A DNA stretch of 64,000 bases, taken from the NCBI RefSeq assembly GCF_041770905.1, contig NZ_JBEUWX010000003.1, forward strand, positions 1-64,000, given 5' to 3'. The notes beneath the pieces were generated by a model that saw only the letters and a list, made by a program, of their open reading frames with translations, ran no database searches and was not told where the DNA came from. Of this stretch, positions 9,276 through 17,100 are shown piece after piece. Position numbers and translations under genes: made by a program. This stretch comes from Propionivibrio hellwigii. GTDB lineage: Bacteria > Pseudomonadota > Gammaproteobacteria > Burkholderiales > Rhodocyclaceae. Numbering within the stretch: the stretch's first letter is position 1; the number at the start of each line of letters is the position of its first letter.

Positions 9276-9716
9276 ATGAGCAACATCACCCTCAAAACCC
9301 CCGCAGACGGCTATGCTGCAATCATCCAAATCTTGGCCGCTTATGACAAAAATAATAATACGCGCCCAGTCACATCCTACAGTGATATAGATTTTGACAA
9401 TATCGACCTGTCCGTAGCTGATGAGGCTACGCTCAAAGAGCACGATAATTTTTTGGACAATCTTTCAAACGCCAACGACTTTACAGCCACAGTTGCCCGT
9501 GCGCTGCTGCGCATTGGTGCAGCTGTTAATGACGCAGATGTGACGGGAGCGATAAGCCATTTTGAGTACCGCCTCACGGAGGGCGATACCCCGTGGGGGG
9601 CCTACGAGGCGGCGCTTAAATTGTATGGCTGTACATGGTTTGCCGACCCGCGCATCATGCTCCTATCGGCCGGAGACGCTGGTATGTACTGGGCGGTTGA
9701 GCAGGTTTTTAGCTAA
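9276..9716 (+). CDS. Hypothetical phage accessory protein (146 aa)
   Basis: The gene has a consensus promoter and a good ribosome binding site (AGGAG, 6-7 bases upstream). The product is acidic and soluble, with no signal peptide or membrane segment. Segments such as DFDNIDLSVADEATLKEHDNFL suggest a mostly helical fold. I do not recognise a family. Sitting in a phage accessory region under its own strong promoter, it is more likely a host-takeover, anti-defence or regulatory protein than a structural one. Confidence 0.6.
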   Translation: MSNITLKTPADGYAAIIQILAAYDKNNNTRPVTSYSDIDFDNIDLSVADEATLKEHDNFLDNLSNANDFTATVARALLRIGAAVNDADVTGAISHFEYRLTEGDTPWGAYEAALKLYGCTWFADPRIMLLSAGDAGMYWAVEQVFS

Positions 9717-9724
9717 TAGTCAAT

Positions 9725-9745
9725 GCCCCGCCAGATTGGCGGGGC
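9725..9745 (+). terminator. Perfect 8-bp GC hairpin between accessory genes
   Basis: GCCCCGCC (9725-9732) pairs perfectly with GGCGGGGC (9738-9745) around a 5-base loop, nine bases after the stop at 9716. No U-run follows; instead the ribosome binding site of the next gene comes directly after it. It may attenuate read-through or stabilise the upstream mRNA. Confidence 0.5.
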
Positions 9746-9758
9746 TGGGAGAAAGTAA

Positions 9759-9959
9759 ATGAGTGATGCGCATACGCGTCCGACCAAGCGCCGCGTTGGC
9801 CGCCCGACCATCATCGGCGGTCGGCGCGTCAACGTTTATCTGGACGACGAGAGTCTAGATGTTGCCCTAGCGCTGGGCGACGGCAACATCAGCGCCGGGA
9901 TCAGGGTAGCGCTGACGCAAAAAATCCAAAAAATTTTGCAAAAACCTGTTGACAAATAA
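9759..9959 (+). CDS. Small ribbon-helix-helix-like DNA-binding protein (66 aa)
   Basis: A basic N-terminus with a GRPT element (residues ~14-17, AT-hook-like) is followed by a beta-strand (RVNVYLDD) and two short helices with ISAGIRVAL. This is the strand-helix-helix order of ribbon-helix-helix repressors. The gene lies between the two promoter-leader cassettes and its last codons contain the -35 box of the second promoter. A regulator acting on both conserved dyads is an attractive reading but not shown. Ribosome binding site GGGAGAAAG. Confidence 0.6.
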   Translation: MSDAHTRPTKRRVGRPTIIGGRRVNVYLDDESLDVALALGDGNISAGIRVALTQKIQKILQKPVDK

Positions 9960-9976
9960 TTTTGTGTGTATATAAT
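9949..9976 (+). promoter_or_regulatory. Sigma70-type promoter for the gene at 10039
   Basis: TTGACA (9949-9954) and TATAAT (9971-9976) are spaced by 16 bases, as in copy 1. The -35 box lies inside the coding sequence of the preceding small gene. Confidence 0.8.
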
Positions 9977-9985
9977 TACGGTCAT

Positions 9986-10004
9986 GGATAGCACGTTGTT
10001 ATCC
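9986..10004 (+). promoter_or_regulatory. GGATA-N9-TATCC dyad, copy 2
   Basis: Same arms and spacing as the dyad at 9222-9240, with different bases in the centre. It lies at the predicted transcription start. Confidence 0.5.
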
Positions 10005-10038
10005 GCCGACGCCTCCGGTAGCAGGCAGGAGATTACAA

Positions 10039-10380
10039 ATGAGCAATATCAAACTGACAGGCAGCCAAAAACAGATTGCGTGGGCACAAGACCTGCGCGA
10101 AAAAGCTGCGGCGAACATTGCAGTAATCACGGCAGAAATCGATAAATACCTCCAGCGCGAATACGACGACGAGCCGGAAATGATGGAGGAAATCCGTCAG
10201 GCCGTGCGCGAATATTTGCAGGCATTCATGGACGAGGCGAGAGCTAGCGAGTGGATTGACCGCAAAAGCAGCTACTTGTGCTTTAGCCAGGGTGGGCATG
10301 GAATTGTTGCTGGAACCCCGTTGGCAGAAAATGCCGGACTGAATATTCTCAACCAGGCGCGCCACGCATACCGCAAATAG
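10039..10380 (+). CDS. Hypothetical phage accessory protein (113 aa)
   Basis: The start follows AGGAG and shares its first codons with the gene at 9276. The N-terminal part (LTGSQKQIAWAQDLREKAA) resembles a motif I associate with small plasmid and phage proteins of unknown role. The middle is very acidic and the C-terminus mixed. There is no membrane segment and no catalytic motif I can identify. It heads a run of four closely spaced genes ending at 11333. Confidence 0.6.
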   Translation: MSNIKLTGSQKQIAWAQDLREKAAANIAVITAEIDKYLQREYDDEPEMMEEIRQAVREYLQAFMDEARASEWIDRKSSYLCFSQGGHGIVAGTPLAENAGLNILNQARHAYRK

Positions 10381-10389
10381 GAGATAAAA

Positions 10390-10572
10390 ATGAGAAACGA
10401 GTACTGTATCGAGCAAAAAACCCAGTATCAGTGGGAGGACATTCCGGAGGGGGATTTTGCGAGCCTTGATGAGGCGCTGTCAGGGATGCGCGAGCTGGAG
10501 ACCAATTTGGGTTGGCGCAACCTGCGCGTCAAATGCCCTGACGGGGAGATTGTTTATGGTCAATCATCCTAG
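10390..10572 (+). CDS. Hypothetical phage protein (60 aa)
   Basis: The gene starts nine bases after the previous stop, with GGAGAT upstream, and overlaps the following gene by 17 bases. The short acidic product has three tryptophans and the segment FASLDEALSGMRELE. No family recognised. Tight packing and a good ribosome binding site support it as a real gene. Confidence 0.55.
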   Translation: MRNEYCIEQKTQYQWEDIPEGDFASLDEALSGMRELETNLGWRNLRVKCPDGEIVYGQSS

Positions 10573-10819
10573 GGTCAAGCGCCCTGTCGGCCGTCCATCC
10601 AACATGGACAAGTTCACAATTGACCGCAACGGCCCGTGGCGGCTCTATAACTCTCAGCCTCTCCCCCGTAACTGGGAGGTGTTGGGTACAGTAACCCGGG
10701 GCAAATATGACACGGGTGCCCTGGCCAGGACGCCCATTGGCGTATACGTCCAGATCAATGCCGGCGCCGTGCGGTCATTAGATGCCGCTGCGGTCGAGGC
10801 TGCGCTGGCGCATGAGTAA
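10556..10819 (+). CDS. Small phage protein with VGRPS N-terminus (87 aa)
   Basis: I start it at the ATG at 10556, preceded by GGGGAG; longer versions of the frame run through the previous gene. The N-terminal RVKRPVGRPS resembles the RRVGRPT of the protein at 9759, suggesting a shared DNA-contacting tail, but no ribbon-helix-helix fold follows. The remainder (WRLYNSQPLPRNWEVLGTV) has several aromatic residues. The stop overlaps the next start (ATGAGTAA). Function unknown. Confidence 0.55.
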   Translation: MVNHPRVKRPVGRPSNMDKFTIDRNGPWRLYNSQPLPRNWEVLGTVTRGKYDTGALARTPIGVYVQINAGAVRSLDAAAVEAALAHE

Positions 10820-11333
10820 CTACATCAACCACGTCACACTGACGACCGGCCATTGCCGCCGGTCGCCGCGTGATGAGGTGAGCGACGAGACGTTGGCGCT
10901 CTTACATCCGTGGATGACGGCGGCGATCGAGAGCGGTAATCCGATGCCGTTACCCGTGCCCGCGCTCGCGCATTACAGTGCGCATGTGCTCCGTGATCGA
11001 GGTGTGATGGTTACGGTCTACGGCCCGTTGGGGCCTCACATCGCAGGGCAACCCTATCGCGGTGAGCGCCTCGCGCCGCTCGTGACGCTGGGGATTGCCC
11101 AGCGCTCGCGTGAGGCCGCGCCGCTATGGCGGATGATGGTTGATATGTTTGGCGCGGCGGAGGCGGTCAAAATGCCGTCTGTGCCCTGGTGCGCCGTCGC
11201 GCTGCATCCGACGCTGCCGATGTTTCTGGATGCAGTAGGCTGGCTGGGTGATTTTGAGCGCTGCGTTGCCTGGGCATGGATAACGCGCAACCCGGCGCTG
11301 GCGTCTGTGCCGCCGGGCGATGAGGCCAAATAA
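10812..11333 (+). CDS. Hypothetical phage protein (173 aa)
   Basis: It starts at the ATG at 10812, inside the last codons of the previous gene. The product begins MSNYINHVTLTTGH and contains several Trp, Pro and Cys residues, with FGAAEAVKMPSVPWCAVALHP in its middle. I do not recognise the domain. It is the last prophage gene I can support. Confidence 0.6.
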   Translation: MSNYINHVTLTTGHCRRSPRDEVSDETLALLHPWMTAAIESGNPMPLPVPALAHYSAHVLRDRGVMVTVYGPLGPHIAGQPYRGERLAPLVTLGIAQRSREAAPLWRMMVDMFGAAEAVKMPSVPWCAVALHPTLPMFLDAVGWLGDFERCVAWAWITRNPALASVPPGDEAK

Positions 11334-12005
11334 CCGGGCAAAACAATGGCACGCTGACCTTTCGGTCAAGCGCGCCCCCTATTGTTGATACCTGGCTTTG
11401 CTCTTCTGGCAAAACCTCAAACCGGCCGCCCAACGCCTTTGACGAGTCCAGGCCGTATTGCTCGTCGGCGACCGCATTGCCTACCGCTGGCAGGTTGCGG
11501 ATTAATGTCTAGACAGCTCACCCCTCCGGATGGGGCTTCTTTGCGTCGGTACCTGTGGTATCAACAGGCGCTCCTCCGTCCCTAGACCGACATCGGACAG
11601 CGCAGGGCTTGCTCATGAGAGCGGGCGGATATGCCGCCAACCCCTTTATGCTGCGACCGTGTTGATATTGTACATAGAGAGCAGTCTAGATTACAGTAAT
11701 TTTTTGAGTAATTCGGGTCAGTTAATCGTGGTGTTGTTTTTGCGCAAAACGGGTGTTTTTTAGAAGCATCTTTAGCGTTATTTAACGCGGCATGTTTTTT
11801 TGTCCAAAAATTCCACCGGCATCAAAATTTTTTGGATAAAAAACCCGCAGCCGTGGACAAAACGCGCGCTAACCTACAATACATCGCCCATAAGTCAGGC
11901 TTCTTGGCCGCGTTGCATCGAGCCGAACGCAGCGCCCGTGCTGACGAACGGTGCGTCTGGAGTATCATTCGGGACATTTCTGACAGACGCGCATAGAGAC
12001 CGTTC
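11334..12005. other. Intergenic region between prophage and chromosomal genes
   Basis: The left half holds the candidate RNA. The right half (11690-11850) is AT-rich and contains an inverted repeat (CCAAAAATT near 11802, with AATTTTTTGG near 11826). No integrase, tRNA or duplicated attachment core is visible, so the prophage boundary is placed here only because gene content changes. A possible promoter for the next gene is TGGACA (11854-11859) with TACAAT (11875-11880), spacer 15. Confidence 0.6.
11350..11640 (+). ncRNA. Candidate structured non-coding RNA at the prophage edge
   Basis: No convincing reading frame exists here, yet paired elements are frequent. A hairpin at 11352-11372 (TGACC/GGTCA) comes first. 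A perfect 10-bp long-range pairing joins 11383-11392 to 11557-11566. Inside this closing stem lie hairpins GACGAG/CTCGTC (11441-11466), CCGCA-TGCC/GGCA-TGCGG (11472-11500) and CCCC/GGGG (11521-11535). A GGCGG/CCGCC hairpin sits at 11624-11638. Strand and exact ends are uncertain, and pairing was judged by eye. Confidence 0.35.
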
Positions 12006-12491
12006 ATGAAAATGCGTATTGCAGCAAGCCTTCTTTCCGGGTTGACGGCGTTGATTCTGCCCGCCTGCGATGAATACAACTTTTCCCGGCTCAAACCCGG
12101 AGAATCCTCGATGGAAACCGTGCGCCAGGTCATGGGCGCGCCCGCCCGCGAATGGCGCGATGCCGACGGATCGCAGACCTGGGAATATCCGCGCACACCA
12201 GAAGGCGTGGTCAACTACATGCTCGACATCGCACCGGACGGCAAACTGAAAGCCATTCGCCAGGTATTGACCGAAGAAAATTTTGCGCGCGTCCAGCCGG
12301 GCATGACACGCGAACAGATTCGCCGCCTGCTCGGCCAGCCTGCGCGCGAACAGTATTTCCCGCTCAAGAATGAATACGTCTGGTACTGGAGAACCCCCAG
12401 CAACAGCGGCTTCGACGCCTACTTCAACGTTAGTTTCGACGAGAGCGGCAAAGTCGTCCGCGCCTTTGGCAGCACGGAAGGCCGGCATTAA
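12006..12491 (+). CDS. SmpA/OmlA (BamE-like) outer membrane lipoprotein with two repeats
   Basis: The 161-residue protein has a lipoprotein signal ending LPAC (Cys at about 21). Two copies of the BamE-type pattern follow: SSMETVRQVMGAPAREW with WEYPRTP (residues ~35-62), and MTREQIRRLLGQPAREQ with YVWYWRTP (~97-130). BamE proteins are accessory lipoproteins of the outer-membrane beta-barrel assembly machine. True BamE is usually shorter with a single domain, so this is a two-domain paralogue. It stands alone and converges on the gene at 12546. Confidence 0.8.
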   Translation: MKMRIAASLLSGLTALILPACDEYNFSRLKPGESSMETVRQVMGAPAREWRDADGSQTWEYPRTPEGVVNYMLDIAPDGKLKAIRQVLTEENFARVQPGMTREQIRRLLGQPAREQYFPLKNEYVWYWRTPSNSGFDAYFNVSFDESGKVVRAFGSTEGRH

Positions 12492-12545
12492 AACGCGCGC
12501 CGCAGAAGCGCGCGTCTCAGCGCGCCGGCATTTCGCTTTGCCCTG

Positions 12546-13301
12546 TCAATCCCGCCACGTCCAGGCGATGCCGCGCGACTCGATTTCGCGGCGAATTTCA
12601 TCGAGCGCCCGTTCGACCCGCGTTGCCTCCCCCTCCACACCCAGTTCCAGATGACGGCGCTGCCCGTCCGCGTCGATCGACGGCAGGCTATACAGGCGCA
12701 GATCGGGATACGCCGCAACGATATGTTCCATGAGATCAAGCAGGCCGCTCTCGTAAGCACGTTCACCGGTCAGCAGATATGCCCTGTCGACTTTCGGCTG
12801 GCGATGAAAAAGATGGGAATAAAACGTATCGAGCGCCCACGCCGCCATCGGGTGCGCCATCTGCGGGAACCCGGGCAGAAAGTAGTGCTGCCGAATGGCG
12901 AAACCAGGAATACGGTTAAACGGGTTGGGGATAATTTCCGCGCCGCGTGGAAAAACACCGAGCAGGAGCCGCTGCGGCGTAATTTCGCGGCCAAAACGGG
13001 CGCGAATTTCGCGCTCGGCCTCCGGATGCAGGACGAGATCAACCCCCAGCGCCTCAGCCGCCGCCTGCCGTGTCCGGTCATCTGGCGTATTGCCGATACC
13101 GCCAAAGCTGAACACCACATCGCCCGCGGCAAAACTGCGCCGCAGCGCCTCGGCAATGCGCGTCTGATCGTCGCCCAGATACTGCACCCACGACAGACGC
13201 AGCCCCCGTTCGTCCAGCAGGCCGGCAAGCCGGGCAAAATGGGCATCCTGCCGCTTGCCCGAAAGGATTTCGTCGCCGAGAATCAACGCACCGAAATTCA
13301 T
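12546..13301 (-). CDS. MoaB/CinA-type molybdopterin-binding-like protein
   Basis: The protein of about 251 residues begins MNFGALILGDEILSGKRQD and carries FSFGGIGNTPDDRTRQA, both hallmarks of the CinA N-terminal/MoaB fold. The C-terminal nicotinamide-nucleotide amidase domain of full CinA is absent. Proteins of this short type are often named competence/damage-inducible protein A, but the actual reaction is unclear. I chose the start at 13301 because it overlaps the upstream gene's stop (ATGA) and puts the conserved fold at the N-terminus; a longer frame to 13370 would run into the upstream gene. Confidence 0.8.
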   Translation of the reverse strand: MNFGALILGDEILSGKRQDAHFARLAGLLDERGLRLSWVQYLGDDQTRIAEALRRSFAAGDVVFSFGGIGNTPDDRTRQAAAEALGVDLVLHPEAEREIRARFGREITPQRLLLGVFPRGAEIIPNPFNRIPGFAIRQHYFLPGFPQMAHPMAAWALDTFYSHLFHRQPKVDRAYLLTGERAYESGLLDLMEHIVAAYPDLRLYSLPSIDADGQRRHLELGVEGEATRVERALDEIRREIESRGIAWTWRD

Positions 13302-14038
13302 GAAGTTTCTCCCGGCAAAGAGGCCTCTTCCGCGCACTCCAGGCGCAGGCGACGCACGGCCTCCAAACAATAATGGCTATAAACCAGCGCCGTCAGCGAA
13401 GGCGCCAGCAACCCGATGACCGGCACATAAGCCAGCAGCGCCATGAGCAGGCCGAGCAGAAACAGCGCGCCGGCGTGATGCTGGCGCAGCTTGTCCCACT
13501 CAGCCACCGTCGTGTGCAGCGAACAGGCTTCGTATGCAAAAGTCCGCCGGTTCAGCCAGGCCATCCAGAGGGTCGGCAAGGCCAGATTCAACCCGGGAAC
13601 CAGCCACAAGGGCAAGGTCAGCAGCCAGCCCAGCATAAAAATCAGCGCCGACCAGATGCTATTCCAGACCGACGCTGTCAGGCTGCGCGTATCCCGCCGC
13701 GCAACGTCGGCATACTCGCCTTCGGCCAGATAATCAAGCAACCAGGGCATGACGGCAACAGCAGCCAGCAGCACCGCCAAGACATAACTGAATAACAAAA
13801 TTGCCAGCCAGCCCCCCAGAAACGCCAGTATCTGCGCCAGCCAGTGCAGATTCCAGGCATCCAGCCAGCTGATCGGCGGCAGGCTCATAAATAGTGCAGC
13901 CAGCGCTTTGAGCCACAGCAACGACAGGATGACGAGCAAAAGCAGCGCAACGAGCGCCGGCGTCAAAATATAGCGCCACGGACGCCCGTTAGAGAGCGTC
14001 GACAGGGTGCGCCGAAATGCTTGCAGAATGTCGCTCAT
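13298..14038 (-). CDS. EI24-domain (CysZ-like) inner membrane protein
   Basis: The protein (~246 residues, start MSDILQAFRR) has several strongly hydrophobic segments (about residues 27-50, 65-95, 120-150, 190-215). The loop WLLDYLAEGEYADV and the motif WMAWLNRRTFAYEACS match the EI24/CysZ pattern. CysZ imports sulfate, but many EI24 members have unknown cargo. It is translationally coupled to the CinA-like gene downstream. Confidence 0.75.
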   Translation of the reverse strand: MSDILQAFRRTLSTLSNGRPWRYILTPALVALLLLVILSLLWLKALAALFMSLPPISWLDAWNLHWLAQILAFLGGWLAILLFSYVLAVLLAAVAVMPWLLDYLAEGEYADVARRDTRSLTASVWNSIWSALIFMLGWLLTLPLWLVPGLNLALPTLWMAWLNRRTFAYEACSLHTTVAEWDKLRQHHAGALFLLGLLMALLAYVPVIGLLAPSLTALVYSHYCLEAVRRLRLECAEEASLPGETS

Positions 14039-14174
14039 GGGAATTCTCCGCTGCCGCACCGCCTGGCGCGGGATTGACACATTTTAACCATTGAACCGGC
14101 ATTATCGCGAATCAGCCGGGTCATCGGGGTACGCCGTATGACGGCTTGCCGGTCGGTACGCCGGATACCGCGCA

Positions 14175-17100
14175 TCAGGCCGACTGAATTGATTTCCACA
14201 GCTTTTGTAGCCGTTTGACCGAGACAGGCGCCGGCGTGCGCAATTCCTGCGCAAAAAGCTGCACGCGCAGTTCTTCAAGCTGCCAGCGGAACTGGTCGAC
14301 GGCCGGGTTCGTCGCCCCCTGCCGGGCAAGCAGCTGGGCGCGCCGCTCGTAGGCCGTCCAGAGCGGTGAGAACTCAGCCAGCAGTCGCGCATCACGCAAT
14401 GCGCCGCTTTCTCCGCCACCGCTGCGCAGCTTGTCGAGACGCATGGCGATAGCCTGCAGATAACGGGGAAAATGCTGCAAACGCTCGAACGGCGTTTCGG
14501 CGACAAAGCGCTTCGTCATCAGACGGCCGAGATGTTTCTCGACATCCTGCACAGTGGTGGTAAAGGCTTTGGCTCCCGCCAGTTTCTTCTGTACCGTCAG
14601 CCATTGGTCGAGAATCTGTCCGACGAGACGACACATTTCCTGCGCCAGCAGGCCCAGGCGCGGCCGGGCTTCCTGGCAGCGCTGCGCAAATGCTGCCGCA
14701 TCGAGCGGCCAGGGTTCGGCCAAACAGGCGCGGCGCAGCGTCACCGCGATCAGTTGTTCGCGCAGCTCAGCCTGCGTACCGAGCGCCATGAACCGGATCG
14801 CCATCTGCGTCAGGTTCGGCAGATTCTTTTCAAGATATTTGATCTGTTCGCGGAAATGCAGGCGGAACAGCCGCAGCAGACCGCCGGCATGGACGGCCTG
14901 CGCCTCCTCAGGCGTATCGAAGACGCACAGCGAGGCCGAATCGCCATCGTCGCGCAGCGCCGGGTAGCCGATCACGCGCTGCCCGCCGACGGGAATTTCC
15001 ATCAGTTCAGGCAGTTCGCCAAAGCGCCAGTCGGTCAGGCCGGTGTATTCCGCCGGCGTTTCATGCAGTTCAGAAAATTCCCGCCGCGCCTGCCCGCCCC
15101 ATTCGGCGCGCAGTTCGGCAAGGTTGCGGCTCATCGCCAGTTGCCGGCCGTATTCATCGACCAGCTTGAAGTTGAACGACAGATGCGCCGGCAAGGCGTC
15201 GGGGCGGAAGGCGTCCGGCGTAATTTCCCAGCCGCGCGCGTTCAGCCCCCGCGTTTTCAGGATGTACTGGATAAGCGCGGGAATCAGCCCCTGATTCATC
15301 CGCACTTCCGGCGCGGTTCCCGCGTGTGTGCCGACCTGGGCGGCAGCCTCCGCAAATTCCGCGGCAAAGGCAGGCAGTGGCACCAGCTTGGCGCGAATCC
15401 GCTGCGGCAGCGTCTTGGCAAGCTGGATGACCTTTTCCTTGAGCAGGCCCGGCACCAGCCATTCGCAGCGCTCGGCCGGAATCGGATTGAGCTGGGCCAG
15501 CGGCACGGTCATCGTCACCCCGTCGCGCGGCGAGCCCGGTTCAAAATGGTAAGACAGGTCGAAATCCACGCCGCCCAGACGGATGCGCGGCGGAAACGCC
15601 TCCGTCGTGACGCCCGCCGCCGCGTGGCGCATCAGGTCCTCGCGCTGCAAGTACAGCAATTTGGGCTGCTCGCGCTCGGCTCCCTTGCGCCAGTGCTCGA
15701 ACGACGCACCATCGACGACGTTTTCCGGAATCATCCGATCGTAAAAGGCGACGATCAGCTCGTCATCGACCAGCACATCCGGGCGGCGCGATTTGTGTTC
15801 GAGCATCTCGATATCGAGCAGCAGTCGCTGATTGTGCGTAAAGAACGCCCAGCGCCGCACGTATTCGTCGGCGATTTCTCCGCCCACCAGCCCTTGACGG
15901 ATGAACAGATCGCGCGCTTCGGCTGGATTCATCGGCCCATAATTGACGCGCCGGCGCGGGTTGATGACGATGCCGTGGAGCGTCGAGCGCTCGAAGGCGA
16001 CCGCCTGCATCGCCTTCTTCTCCCAGTGCGGGTCGAAGTAACTGCGCCGGATCAGATGCGCGCCCACCTGTTCCAGCCACTCCGGTTCGATACGGGCAAC
16101 GCCGCGCGCGAAAAGCTTGCTCGTCTCGGCAATCTCGGCGGCAGCGATCCACTTACCCGCCTTCTTGACTAGCGGCGAGCCCGGATGAATCAGGAACTTG
16201 ATGCCGCGCGCGCCCAAATAATGGCCGGATGCCTCCGACTTGCAGCCGATATTGCCGAGCAGACCGGCAAGCAGCGCACGGTGGATCGCCGCGTAATCCG
16301 CGGGCACCTCGTTCTCCCGCCATCCATGCTCGGTAATCAGTGCGCGCAGTTGGCCGTGGATGTCGCGCCACTCGCGCATACGCAGCGCCGAGAGAAAATT
16401 CGCCTGGCACGCCTGAACCAGCTTGCGCTGCGACTTTTTGTGTTCGAGCACCTCCTCATACCAGCGCCACAGCTTGAGCCAGCCGAGAAATTCGGATTTT
16501 TCATCGGCAAACGCCTTGTGCGCCGCATCAGCCGCCCCCTGCTTTTCCTGTGGGCGTTCGCGCGGGTCCTGCACCGACAGCGCGGCGGCAATCACCAGCA
16601 CCTCGCGCAGGCAGCCTTCATCGCGCGCGGCGACGATCATGCGCGCCACGCGCGGATCGAGCGGCAGGCGCGCCAGTTCCTGGCCGACGGGCGTCAGCGC
16701 CCGTGCGTCCGTCACCGCGCCCAGCTCCTGCAAAAGCTGGTAGCCGTCGGCAATCGCTTTACCGGGCGGCGCTTCGAGGAAAGGGAAGGATTCGATGTCG
16801 CCCAGACGCAGCGCCTTCATGCGCAGGATGACGCCCGCCAGTGACGAGCGCAGGATTTCCGGATCAGTATAAAGCGGCCGTCGGGCAAAGTCCGCCTCAT
16901 CGTAAAGGCGGATACACACCCCGGCGGATACCCGCCCGCAGCGTCCGGCGCGCTGGTTGGCGGACGCCTGCGCAATCGGCTCGATCTGCAACTGTTCGAC
17001 CTTATTGCGGTAAGAATAACGCTTGACGCGCGCCAGCCCGGTATCGACCACATAGCGAATGCCGGGCACGGTCAGCGAAGTTTCGGCCACATTGGTCGCC

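Larger units (their letters stand above)
9171..9289 (+). repeat. Promoter-leader cassette, copy 1
   Basis: About 119 bases here are nearly identical to 9936-10053. The shared block contains a sigma70-type promoter, a GGATA/TATCC dyad, a small GCCT/AGGC hairpin, the ribosome binding site GCAGGAG and the first codons ATGAGCAA(C/T)ATC. Similarity fades a few codons into each gene. Confidence 0.85.
9936..10053 (+). repeat. Promoter-leader cassette, copy 2
   Basis: This is the second copy of the cassette at 9171-9289, differing at scattered positions, including the centre of the dyad and the bases just before the start codon. Its left part overlaps the 3' end of the small gene at 9759-9959. Confidence 0.85.

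Noticed and set aside
11334..12005. Attachment site or tRNA at the prophage edge
   Set aside because: No tRNA-like T-arm or duplicated core could be recognised, and the other prophage end is outside the window.
14472..16172. Long plus-strand frame of 566 codons opposite hrpA
   Set aside because: It lies antisense to a helicase with all motifs intact; its product is Arg/Gln/His-rich with no domain, as expected from the opposite strand of a GC-rich gene.
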